Positions 1 through 7,310 of a DNA stretch of 36,174 nucleotides are shown piece after piece. Made by a program: the position numbers and the translations under genes. Origin of the DNA: Vineibacter terrae (GTDB taxonomy: Bacteria; Pseudomonadota; Alphaproteobacteria; Reyranellales; Reyranellaceae); contig NZ_VDUZ01000075.1 of assembly GCF_008039615.1 (NCBI RefSeq), positions 1-36,174 of the forward strand, in the 5' to 3' direction. The notes beneath the pieces are model-generated. The model saw nothing but the letters and a program-made list of their open reading frames with translations. It was not told the DNA's origin and searched no databases. Position 1 is the stretch's first letter. Every line of letters begins with the position of its first letter.

Positions 1-1
1 C

Positions 2-49
2 ACGCGCGCTCATGATGCGCGCGTGGACGCGCGCGGTCCGAAGCCATGA
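2..49 (+). CDS. Possible 3' end of an upstream gene (partial)
   Basis: From the window edge one forward frame stays open for 15 codons and ends in a TGA that overlaps the exporter start as ATGA (46-49). Such overlaps are typical of translationally coupled genes. DHA2 exporters are often preceded by a HlyD/EmrA-type membrane fusion protein, so that is the natural guess for the missing gene. The visible tail (ending GPKP) is too short to assign to any family. The frame could also be open by chance in this GC-rich DNA. Confidence 0.3.
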   Translation, partial: TRAHDARVDARGPKP

Positions 50-1560
50 CTGCCGCGATCGCCCAGCCCGCGCCGGGGCGGCATTATCGGCTGCTGATCA
101 CCGGCACGATGATGCTGGCGACCTTGCTGCACGTCATCGATGCCACGATCGCCAATGTCGCGCTGCCGCATATGCAGGGCACGCTGGTGGCGACGCAGGA
201 CCAGATTTCCTGGGTGCTGACGTCCTACATCGTCAGCTCGGCGATCATGACGCCGCTCGCCGGCTGGCTGGCGGATCGCCTGGGGCGCCGCCGCCTGCTG
301 ATCATCGCGGTGGTCGGCTTCACCATCACGTCGATGCTGTGCGGCGCCGCCGCGAGCCTGGAGCAGATGGTGCTGTTCCGCGCCGTGCAGGGCGCGTTCG
401 GCGCCACCCTGGTGCCGTTGTCGCAGGCGATCCTGCTCGACTCCTATCCGCCGGAGGAGCACGGCTTCGTCATGTCGATCTGGGGCGTGGCGGTCATGGT
501 CGGGCCGATCATGGGGCCGACGCTGGGCGGCTGGCTGACCGAGGAGTTCTCCTGGCGCTGGGTGTTCTACATCAACCTGCCGGTCGGCTTGCTGTGCCTG
601 GGCGGCATCGTGGCGCTGATCCATGATCATGGGCCCAGCCGGCGGCGACCGTTCGACCTCATGGGCTTCGCGCTGCTGGGGATCTCGCTGGGCTCGGCCC
701 AGCTCATGCTCGACCGCGGCGAGCTGGCCGACTGGTTCCATTCGACCGAGATCGTGATCGAGGCGGTCATCGCCGGCGTGGCGCTGGTGATGTTCCTGAT
801 CCACGCCACCACGACCAATCACCCGTTTCTCGACCTGCGCCTGTTCGAGGACCGCAACGTCTCCGTCGGCCTGCTGTTCGCCGGGCTTGCCGGCCTGATC
901 CTGATCGCCACCGCGGCGCTCATGCCGCCGTTCCTGCAGAACCTGCGCGGCTATCCGGTGATCACCGTGGGCATCATGCTGGCGCCGCGCGGCATCGGCA
1001 TGATGATCGCCATGCTGATCTTCGCCCGCATCGCCGGCCGTTTCGATGCGCGCCTGATCGTCGCCGCGGGGTTCGGCATCACCGCATACTCGATCTGGCT
1101 GATGACGCAGTTCAACTTCGACATCGATGCCTGGGCGGTGGTGTGGAGCGGGGCGCTGCAGGGCTTCGGCCTGGGCTTCGTCTGGCCGCCGCTCAGCACC
1201 ATCATGTTCGCCAGCCTGCATCCCAGCCAGCGCACCGACGTCGCCTCGCTCAACGCGCTGGCGCGCAACCTCGGCGGCAGCGTCGGGATTGCGGCGCTGG
1301 TGGCGATCCTGTCGCAGAACACGCAGGTCGCACGCGCCGACCTGGCGCCGTCGATTTCCACGCTCAACCCCACCTGGATGGCCGTCGTCGGCAGCGGCGG
1401 ACAGAGCGCCACGACGCTCGCCCTGTGGGATGTCGAGCTGACGCGCCAGGCGTCGATGATCGCGTACCTCAACGACTTCCAGCTCATGATGTTCGTCGTG
1501 CTGGCCTCGATCCCGCTGCTGGTCCTGCTCAAGCCGGCGCCTGTTGCGGCGCGGCGGTAG
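46..1560 (+). CDS. MFS multidrug exporter, DHA2 (EmrB/QacA) family
   Basis: A 504-residue inner-membrane protein of the 14-helix drug:H+ antiporter class, the usual length for EmrB-like proteins. Visible signatures are the DHA2 motif DATIANVALP (residues 32-41), motif A GWLADRLGRRRL (73-84) between helices 2 and 3, and the antiporter motif C region with repeated glycine/proline (GVAVMVGPIMGPTLGG, 147-162). Long hydrophobic segments continue to the C-terminus. It probably exports lipophilic toxicants with proton import; the substrate cannot be read from sequence. The ATG at 46 overlaps an upstream stop and has no strong Shine-Dalgarno, which fits coupling to an upstream fusion-protein gene outside the window. 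Confidence 0.92.
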   Translation: MTAAIAQPAPGRHYRLLITGTMMLATLLHVIDATIANVALPHMQGTLVATQDQISWVLTSYIVSSAIMTPLAGWLADRLGRRRLLIIAVVGFTITSMLCGAAASLEQMVLFRAVQGAFGATLVPLSQAILLDSYPPEEHGFVMSIWGVAVMVGPIMGPTLGGWLTEEFSWRWVFYINLPVGLLCLGGIVALIHDHGPSRRRPFDLMGFALLGISLGSAQLMLDRGELADWFHSTEIVIEAVIAGVALVMFLIHATTTNHPFLDLRLFEDRNVSVGLLFAGLAGLILIATAALMPPFLQNLRGYPVITVGIMLAPRGIGMMIAMLIFARIAGRFDARLIVAAGFGITAYSIWLMTQFNFDIDAWAVVWSGALQGFGLGFVWPPLSTIMFASLHPSQRTDVASLNALARNLGGSVGIAALVAILSQNTQVARADLAPSISTLNPTWMAVVGSGGQSATTLALWDVELTRQASMIAYLNDFQLMMFVVLASIPLLVLLKPAPVAARR

Positions 1561-1570
1561 GGACGAACGT

Positions 1571-1728
1571 CCTCCCCAACGAAGTTGGGGAGGTGCCCCG
1601 AAGGGGCGGAGGGGAGCCGACGTGGTCTTGGTAGCTGAGACCACGACGGCTCCCCATCCCCGACATATCGACGCGAAGCGTCGATATGTCGTATTCGGCC
1701 ACCTTCCCCACGCTGCGCGTGGGGAAGG
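1571..1728. repeat. Array of five consecutive hairpins (composite REP-like element)
   Basis: Five palindromes lie almost back to back. They are 1571-1593 (10-bp stem, GAA loop), 1595-1607 (5-bp stem, GAA loop), 1611-1655 (18-bp stem with one mismatch, 9-nt loop), 1661-1691 (14-bp perfect stem, GAA loop) and 1702-1728 (12-bp perfect stem, TGC loop). The array starts 10 bases after the exporter stop and ends 46 bases before the TrmJ-like start. The first hairpin could act as a terminator, although no T-run follows. This architecture resembles dispersed intergenic repeats of alphaproteobacteria. Confidence 0.85.
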
Positions 1729-1774
1729 GATGAGTACTCGCACCGAGCGCTTCCCCCGTGTAGAACGCCGCCCC

Positions 1775-2536
1775 ATGGGACGGGCAAACAAGAGCGATAT
1801 TCCTGACGCGCCGGCGCCGGCGGTCGTGCTGGTGCGGCCGCAGCTGGGCGAGAACATCGGCATGGCGGCGCGCGCCATGCTGAACTGTGGGCTCGGCGAG
1901 CTGCGTCTGGTGGCGCCGCGTGACGGCTGGCCCAACCCGGCGGCGCAGCGTGCGTCCTCGGGGGCCGATTCGGTGCTGGAGTCGGCCCGCGTGTTCGAGT
2001 CGGTTGCCGATGCGGTGGGCGACATGACGCGCGTTATCGCGACCACGGCGCGCGCCCGCGAGCTGACGCAGCGCGTCGTCAACCCGCGGCGCGCCGCGGA
2101 GGAGCTGCGCCAATGGATCGCGGCCGGCGAGCGCGGCGCGGTGCTGTTCGGGCCCGAGCGCACCGGCCTGCAGAACGACGACCTGGTCCATGCCGACACC
2201 GTGCTGTCGATCCCGCTCAATCCACATTTCTCGTCGCTGAACATGGCCCAGGCCGTCCTGCTGGTGGCCTACGAGTGGTCGCAGGCCGGCGCGGTGCCGG
2301 ACGAGACGCTGGTGACCAACACGGCCCGGCCCGCCACCAAGGCGGAGCTCACCAACCTGTTCCTGCATCTGGAGCGCGAGCTCGACGAAAGCGGCTTCCT
2401 GCGCGTGCCCGAGAAGCGGCCCGACATGGTGCGCAACATCCGCGCCATGCTGCAGCGGGCCCGGCCGACCGAGCAGGAGGTGAACACCTTCCACGGCATC
2501 ATCGCCTATCTCGCCACAAAGAGGCGCCGGGGCTGA
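1775..2536 (+). CDS. trmJ: RNA methyltransferase, TrmJ-like (SPOUT/SpoU class)
   Basis: A 253-residue SPOUT-fold RNA 2'-O-methyltransferase. The N-terminal SpoU signature VRPQLGENIGMAARAM lies at about residues 20-35. The SAM-knot motifs follow: LFGPERTGLQNDDL near 124-137 and NPHFSSLNMAQAVLL from about 149. Proteins of this layout (TrmJ, E. coli about 246 residues) methylate the ribose of nucleotide 32 in several tRNAs. I chose the ATG at 1775 because the frame upstream runs through a repeat array and adds unconserved residues; the SD before this ATG is weak. A close paralogue acting on another RNA is possible, so the subfamily is less certain than the fold. Confidence 0.88.
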   Translation: MGRANKSDIPDAPAPAVVLVRPQLGENIGMAARAMLNCGLGELRLVAPRDGWPNPAAQRASSGADSVLESARVFESVADAVGDMTRVIATTARARELTQRVVNPRRAAEELRQWIAAGERGAVLFGPERTGLQNDDLVHADTVLSIPLNPHFSSLNMAQAVLLVAYEWSQAGAVPDETLVTNTARPATKAELTNLFLHLERELDESGFLRVPEKRPDMVRNIRAMLQRARPTEQEVNTFHGIIAYLATKRRRG

Positions 2537-2597
2537 CAGGTCCTGCCCTGCACTACTGACCTCAAGAATCTTCGCAAGCCGCGGTGATTTTTGTAGC

Positions 2598-2650
2598 CTT
2601 CATGGTGAGCACAGGTGAATGCGAAGCATTCACCTGTGCTCACCATGAAG
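2598..2650. repeat. Perfect 25-bp inverted repeat with GAA loop (CTTCATGGT family, nested form)
   Basis: The arms at 2598-2622 and 2626-2650 are exact reverse complements, separated only by GAA. The outer ends read CTTCATGGT...ACCATGAAG, shared with repeats at 5535-5669 and 27807-27890. The centre holds GTGAATGC/GCATTCAC, which is absent from the simple copy at 27808. It lies in the 311-base gap between trmJ and the secreted-protein gene; I see nothing else convincing in that gap. Confidence 0.9.
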
Positions 2651-2847
2651 CACCCCTCCGCCATTTGGTTGCGGCCAACGGCTGCGCTGTGTGGCTGTCA
2701 TCGGTGCTGATAGTTACGCCAATCTCACCACGTTACCAACTCCCCCTACTTAGCCGTCCGTCTGTTCCGCGCTAACGTGCACGCGATCCCCATCTGCTTG
2801 GGGGAGTGAACAGAGAGGCCCCACACGGGTCCACGGGAGGTGACGTC

Positions 2848-3522
2848 ATGCGCAAGTTCCAGATCGCCATGCCTATGATCGCGCTTGCGACGATGGTCGT
2901 GGCCGGCGAGGCGGTGGCACAGCAGCAGCCGCCGCAATTCCCCAACATGAGCTTCTTCATCACCAGCACCGGCGGTCCCAAGGGCGCCGACTATGGCGGG
3001 CTCACGGGCGCCGACGCCCATTGCCAGGCCCTGGCGGAGAAGGCCGGCGCCGGCGCCAAGACATGGCGCGCCTATCTCAGCGCCCAGGCCACGGGCGGGG
3101 CCACGGCGGTGAACGCGCGCGACCGCATCGGCAAGGGGCCATGGCTCAACGCCGCCGGCGTGCGCATCGCCACCGACGTCGCCGACCTGCATTCGGCGCA
3201 CAACCGTATCGACACGGAGAACGGCCTGGCCGAGAACGGGCGGCGCATCCCCAGCCGGCTGTTCGTCGTCAACCAGCATGACATCCTGACAGGCTCGCTC
3301 GAGGACGGCACGGCGCCGCCGCCGGACAAGGACATGACCTGCGGCAACTGGACCAAGAGCGGCGAGGGCGCAGCCATGGTGGGCCACCATGACCGCATGG
3401 GCCTGCGCGATGACGCGCCCTCGAAGTCGTGGAACGCCTCCCACCCCTCGCGGGGCTGCAGCGCTGACGCTCTGAAGAGCTCCGGCGGCGCCGGACTGCT
3501 GTACTGCTTCGCCGCGAACTAG
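2848..3522 (+). CDS. Small secreted protein, C-type-lectin-like region suspected
   Basis: A 224-residue exported protein. The first 24 residues form a signal peptide (MRKF, a hydrophobic core, then AVA before Q25). The mature part begins with FFITSTGGPKGADYGGLTGADAHCQ, a pattern I associate with uncharacterised periplasmic or outer proteins sometimes annotated as lectins or DUF1554-like. Cysteines near both ends (C59 and three in the last third) could form disulfides. Start choice: ATG 2848 has GGGAGG seven bases upstream, whereas the frame open from 2806 lacks one. No catalytic motif is visible. Function unknown; a sugar- or ligand-binding role is only a guess. Confidence 0.75.
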   Translation: MRKFQIAMPMIALATMVVAGEAVAQQQPPQFPNMSFFITSTGGPKGADYGGLTGADAHCQALAEKAGAGAKTWRAYLSAQATGGATAVNARDRIGKGPWLNAAGVRIATDVADLHSAHNRIDTENGLAENGRRIPSRLFVVNQHDILTGSLEDGTAPPPDKDMTCGNWTKSGEGAAMVGHHDRMGLRDDAPSKSWNASHPSRGCSADALKSSGGAGLLYCFAAN

Positions 3523-3551
3523 TCCCCGGAATCACTGGTTGGTGGCACACC

Positions 3552-3655
3552 TGTCATCCCGAGCGCCCCTTCGACAGGCTCAGGAGAGGGATCTCCTGCG
3601 AATGGCGCACCGTGCGCTCTGCCGCAGGAGATCCCTCGCTGCGCTTGGGATGACA
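3552..3655. repeat. Palindromic dispersed repeat (TCATCCCGAG family, copy 1)
   Basis: An imperfect inverted repeat bounded by TGTCATCCC and GGGATGACA, with inner arms GGGATCTCCTGCG and CGCAGGAGATCCC. The same unit recurs at 7055-7159, 16236-16355 and 18010-18097. One arm carries the variant CCCCTTCGACAGGCTCAG and the other CTGCGCTTG, so the arms were assembled from two versions. It occupies a third of the 322-base gap before the lyase gene. The remainder holds no gene that I can support. Confidence 0.88.
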
Positions 3656-3844
3656 ATCGTGACTCACTTTCCACGGGAAGCGGGTACTGGGTGGTAAAGC
3701 GCATATGCCGGCTCGGTCGGTCAGCGCCGGTATCGCCCAACGCAGGGACCGCATGGCTGGCCTGTAAAGCAGGGCCCCCCTGTCGACCCTGCCATCAATG
3801 CATAATCTCGGGGCTGAAGTTCATTCGGTCACGAGAGGGGCAAC

Positions 3845-5503
3845 ATGAGCGAAGTCGATGGCGCTACCCTGATCGCGAGGAGCCTCAAGCAGCAGGGCAT
3901 CGATCACCTGTTCGGGGTCGTCGGGTTTCCGATCACCGCGATCGCCGTGGCCGCGCAGAAGGAAGGCATCGCCTATCTCGGCATGCGCAACGAGCAGAGC
4001 GCCGCGTACGCGGCGGGGGCCTACGGCTATCTCACCGGCCGCCCCGGCGCCTGCATCGTGGTTACCGGGCCAGGCGTGGTGCACGGTCTGGCGGGTCTCG
4101 CCAATGCCCAGCAGAATTGCTGGCCCATGATCCTGATCGGTGGCGCCTCGGAGACCTACCGCGGCGGCATGGGCGCGTTCCAGGAAGAGCGGCAGGTGCT
4201 GATCGCCTCGCCGTTCTGCAAGTTCGCGCACGGCATCGAGAGCGTGCACCGCATCCCCTACTATGTCGAGATGGCGACCCGGCACGCGATCTATGGCCGC
4301 CCCGGCGCCACCTATCTCGACATGCCCGACGACATCATCAGGGGCACATGCGATCTCGACAAGGTCGTCGAGGTCGGGCGCGCGCCCGACCCGCCGCGCA
4401 TGGTCGCGCCTGGTGAGAACGTCGAGGCGGCGCTGAACCTGCTCGAGCGGGCCCAGCGGCCGCTCGTTCTCCTCGGCAAGGGCATGGCGTGGTCGCGCGC
4501 CGAGGACGACGTCCGCGCCTTCATCGAGCGCACGCAGCTGCCGTTCGTGCGCTCGCCGATGGGCAAGGGCGTGATGCCGGACGATCATCCGCTGTCGGCC
4601 GGGGCGGCACGCACGCTGGCGCTGCAGCAGGCCGACGTCATCTTCCTGATGGGCGCGCGGCTGAACTGGATCTTCCACTTCGGCCAGGCGCCGCGCTATG
4701 CGAAGGATGTCAAGGTCATCCAGCTCGACATCGCGCCCGAGGAGATCGGCCACAACAAGGCAACGGAAGTGGCGCTGGTCGGTGACGGCAAGGCCATCGT
4801 CGGGCAGCTCAACAGGGCGCTGGTCGACCGGCAGTGGTTCCATCCCAAGGACTCGCCGTGGCGGCAGGCGATCGCCAAGAAGACGGCCGACAATGCCGCG
4901 CAGATCCGGCCGCAGATCGACGACGATCGGGCGCCGGCCGGCTATTACCGCGCCCTGCGCGATGTCGCCGCCTGGATGCCGCGGGACGCGATCCTGAGCG
5001 CCGAGGGGGCCGGCACCATGGATATCGGCCTCACGCAATTGCCGAGCTTCAACGCCCGTTCCTGCCTCAACGCCGGCACGTACGGCACGATGGGTGTCGG
5101 CCTCGGCCAGGCCATCGCCGCCTGTGTGGCGCATCCCGACCGGCCGGTCATCCACCTCTCCGGCGATTCGGCGATCGGCTTTTCCGGCATGGAGATGGAG
5201 ACGCTGGTCCGCTACAACCTTCCGGCCAAGATCGTCGTCCTGAACAATGGCGGCATCGGCCCCGGCATGCCGGAGATCCCGCAAGACCCGATGTTCAACC
5301 TGCAGCCCAACGCGCTGATCTACGGCGCCCGCTATGATCGGGTGATGGAGGCCTTCGGCGGCAAGGGCTTCTTCGTGCAGGACCCGAAGGACCTGCGCGG
5401 CGCGCTGGACGAGGCGATGAGCTTCCGCGGCCCCGCCCTGGTCAACGTCGTGATCTCGCAGGGCTCCGCCCGCAAGCAGCAGGAGTTCGCCTGGCATAGC
5501 TGA
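3845..5503 (+). CDS. ThDP-dependent 2-hydroxyacyl-CoA lyase / oxalyl-CoA decarboxylase homologue
   Basis: A 552-residue thiamine-diphosphate enzyme of the HACL/OXC family, full length. The cofactor-activating glutamate sits in RNEQ (E50). The diphosphate/Mg motif begins GDSAIGFSGME (440-450) and ends with NN at 467-468. GTMGVGLG is at 414-421. Several stretches, including MGAFQE (109-114) and the C-terminal RKQQEFAW, match human HACL1 more closely than Oxalobacter OXC, as I recall those sequences. HACL cleaves 2-hydroxyacyl-CoA to an aldehyde plus formyl-CoA; OXC decarboxylates oxalyl-CoA. Oddity: the tyrosine of NNGGIY (OXC Tyr483) is glycine here (G472). The next gene is a formyl-CoA-transferase-like enzyme, supporting a shared pathway. 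The start has GAGAGGGG six bases upstream. Confidence 0.88.
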   Translation: MSEVDGATLIARSLKQQGIDHLFGVVGFPITAIAVAAQKEGIAYLGMRNEQSAAYAAGAYGYLTGRPGACIVVTGPGVVHGLAGLANAQQNCWPMILIGGASETYRGGMGAFQEERQVLIASPFCKFAHGIESVHRIPYYVEMATRHAIYGRPGATYLDMPDDIIRGTCDLDKVVEVGRAPDPPRMVAPGENVEAALNLLERAQRPLVLLGKGMAWSRAEDDVRAFIERTQLPFVRSPMGKGVMPDDHPLSAGAARTLALQQADVIFLMGARLNWIFHFGQAPRYAKDVKVIQLDIAPEEIGHNKATEVALVGDGKAIVGQLNRALVDRQWFHPKDSPWRQAIAKKTADNAAQIRPQIDDDRAPAGYYRALRDVAAWMPRDAILSAEGAGTMDIGLTQLPSFNARSCLNAGTYGTMGVGLGQAIAACVAHPDRPVIHLSGDSAIGFSGMEMETLVRYNLPAKIVVLNNGGIGPGMPEIPQDPMFNLQPNALIYGARYDRVMEAFGGKGFFVQDPKDLRGALDEAMSFRGPALVNVVISQGSARKQQEFAWHS

Positions 5504-5534
5504 TGGAGTGAGGGCCCATAGAAGATGTGGAAAA

Positions 5535-5669
5535 GCGCTTCATGGTGAGCGCAGGTGAATGCCCCGCATTCACCGGGTCGAACCATGAAGCGCCGCACCA
5601 GCGCCCGTGCGAGGCCTTCATGGTTCGACTCAGTGAATGCGAAGCATTCACCTTGCTCACCATGAAGGC
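5535..5669. repeat. Two diverged CTTCATGGT-family palindromes in tandem
   Basis: The first copy runs from GCGCTTCATGGT (5535-5546) to ACCATGAAGCGC (5582-5593). The second runs from GCCTTCATGGT (5613-5623) to ACCATGAAGGC (5659-5669). Each encloses a GTGAATGC/GCATTCAC core, but one half-arm ends in the GTCGAACC form and the other in the GTGAGC form, so each is a mosaic of the two arms of the simple repeat. They fill most of the 230-base gap between the lyase and CoA-transferase genes. A long frame open through them is an artefact of the repeat. Confidence 0.85.
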
Positions 5670-5733
5670 AGCAAGGAGTGACTCATCAAAGGGCCGCGCA
5701 TTCCCGGCGCGGCCTCCTATGGGAGTGATCGCC

Positions 5734-6978
5734 ATGCAGGAGCGGGTAGTGCAGCCAGAGGTCACGACCGGGATCCAGCCGGCGCTCAAGGGGATCAAGG
5801 TGCTCGACCTCACCCAGTTCGAGGCGGGACCGTCCTGCACCGAGGCGCTGGCCTGGCTTGGCGCCGACGTCGTCAAGGTGGAGGAGCCTCATCGCGGCGA
5901 GCCGGGGCGCTGGGGATTCAGCGATCGCCCCGATGCCGATTCGCACTATTTCATCTACTACAACCTCAACAAGCGCAGCGTTACCTGCAACCTCAAGAGC
6001 GACGGGGGCAAGGCGCTGCTCAGGCGGATGATCGGCAAGGCCGATGTCCTGATCGAGAACATGGCGCCGGGCACCTTCGCACGCCTCGGCTTCGACTATC
6101 CGCGGTTGAGCGCGCTCAATCCGCGATTGATCTTCGCCCAGGTGAAGGGCTTCGCCCCGGAGAGCGAGCACGCGAACTATCTGTCCTTCGACATGATCGC
6201 CCAGGCGATGGGCGGCACGATGGGGGTGAACGGCCATCCCGATGCGCCACCGGTGCGGCCGGGCCCGACCATCGGCGATACCGGCACCGGCATGCTTTGC
6301 GCCATGGGCATCGTCGCCGCGCTCTACCAGCGCATGACGACCGGCCGCGGCCAGCACATCCAGATCGCCATGCGCGACGCGATGCTGAACTACTGCCGCA
6401 CGCCGATGAGCCGCCAGGCCATGCGGACCGACCAGCTGCCGCGCGGTGGCAACGCGGTGCCCGGGACCGCGCCGGGCGGCCTCTACCCATGCGCGCCAGG
6501 CGGACTCAACGACTGGTGCTACATCTTCGCGTCGCGCGGCAACGAGGAGCATTGGCGGCGACTGGTGAAGGCGATCGGTCGCGAGGATCTGCTCGCCGAC
6601 CCGCGCATGGTTGACGGCGCCACCCGTTTCGAGCACAGCGAGGCCGTGGATGCAGCCATCACCGAATGGACATCGAAGCGCAGCAAGCATGAGGTGACCC
6701 GGATCATCGCTGGCGCCGGTGTTCCTTGCGGCGCCGTGCTCACCACGCTCGAGCTGATGCACGACCCGGATCTGCATGCGCGCGGGATGATGCAGAAGAT
6801 CGAGCATCCGGTGCGCGGGGCAGTCACCGTGCCGGGGTGGCCGCTGCGGATGTCGGACAGCAACGTCCCGCTGAAATGCGCGCCGCTTCTCGGCGCGGAT
6901 TGCGAGGCGATCTATGGCGAGTGGCTCGGCTGCTCGCCCGAAGAGGTCAGGGACATGCGGCAAGGCAAGGTGATCTGA
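5734..6978 (+). CDS. Class III (CaiB/BaiF) CoA transferase, formyl-CoA transferase-like
   Basis: A 414-residue family III CoA transferase. Hallmarks shared with Oxalobacter FRC are LDLTQFEAGPSCTEALAWLGADVVKVE (starting at residue 24), NLNKRSV (77-83), the catalytic aspartate in IGDTGTGM (D182, equivalent to FRC Asp169) and PRGGN (236-240). FRC's mobile GGGGQ loop is not kept; this protein reads AVPGTAPGG there. The enzyme moves CoA between a carboxylate and an acyl-CoA through a glutamyl/aspartyl-CoA intermediate. Beside a HACL/OXC-type lyase it probably recycles CoA from formyl-CoA onto the lyase's acid substrate. Start: GGGAG at 5721-5725 favours ATG 5734 over in-frame ATG 5719. Confidence 0.88.
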   Translation: MQERVVQPEVTTGIQPALKGIKVLDLTQFEAGPSCTEALAWLGADVVKVEEPHRGEPGRWGFSDRPDADSHYFIYYNLNKRSVTCNLKSDGGKALLRRMIGKADVLIENMAPGTFARLGFDYPRLSALNPRLIFAQVKGFAPESEHANYLSFDMIAQAMGGTMGVNGHPDAPPVRPGPTIGDTGTGMLCAMGIVAALYQRMTTGRGQHIQIAMRDAMLNYCRTPMSRQAMRTDQLPRGGNAVPGTAPGGLYPCAPGGLNDWCYIFASRGNEEHWRRLVKAIGREDLLADPRMVDGATRFEHSEAVDAAITEWTSKRSKHEVTRIIAGAGVPCGAVLTTLELMHDPDLHARGMMQKIEHPVRGAVTVPGWPLRMSDSNVPLKCAPLLGADCEAIYGEWLGCSPEEVRDMRQGKVI

Positions 6979-7031
6979 GGCGTGGCGCCGCAGCCCCACC
7001 CTTCGAGGTTACCCCTCGCCCCGCTGCCGCC

Positions 7032-7182
7032 AGGGCATTCGCATATGCCCCTATCGTCATCCCGAGCGTAGCGAGGGATCTCCCGCGAATTGCGCACCGT
7101 GCGCCCTGCCGCAGGAGATCCCTCTCCTGAGCCTGTCGAAGGGGGCGCTCGGGATGACGGCGAGGTCATATGCGAATGCCCT
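7032..7182. repeat. TCATCCCGAG-family palindrome (copy 2) enclosed by an outer inverted repeat
   Basis: The core 7055-7159 matches the repeat at 3552-3655. It is flanked by a perfect outer inverted pair, AGGGCATTCGCATATG at 7032-7047 and its reverse complement at 7167-7182. A further CATATGCGAATC piece follows at about 7221. The block lies between the convergent CoA-transferase and Bug-receptor genes (gap 6979-7310) and could end transcription from both sides. No gene is supported in the gap. Confidence 0.85.
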
Positions 7183-7310
7183 GCCGCTGCCGCGGGGCGA
7201 GGAGACGGCGCCGGTGCTCCCATATGCGAATCCCCCGCCTGCGGGGGGAGAAGGGAAGGTTCCCCGGGCAGCCCCGCGCTCCGCGGGGCGAGGCCGCTGC
7301 GCGCCGGGCG

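Noticed and set aside
1571-1728. CRISPR array
   Set aside because: The hairpins differ from one another and there are no regular spacers; nothing elsewhere in the window shows direct repeats with unique spacers.
10-2244. 744-codon reverse-strand open frame
   Set aside because: Antisense shadow of the exporter and trmJ. Its translation is Arg/His/Asp/Gln-rich low-complexity sequence typical of reverse frames in GC-rich genes, and the forward frames carry clear family motifs.
2584-2775. 63-codon forward ORF in the gap after trmJ
   Set aside because: Its sequence is mainly the 53-base palindrome read as codons. The same peptide pattern (GECEAFT..HHEAP) appears at other copies of the repeat, so it is a repeat artefact.
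3821-5497. 558-codon reverse-strand open frame opposite the lyase gene
   Set aside because: Shadow of a recognisable ThDP enzyme; composition is Arg/Asp/His-rich with no domain.
5527-5733. Upstream extension of the CoA transferase
   Set aside because: The extension is translated palindromic repeat, and a good ribosome site lies before ATG 5734.
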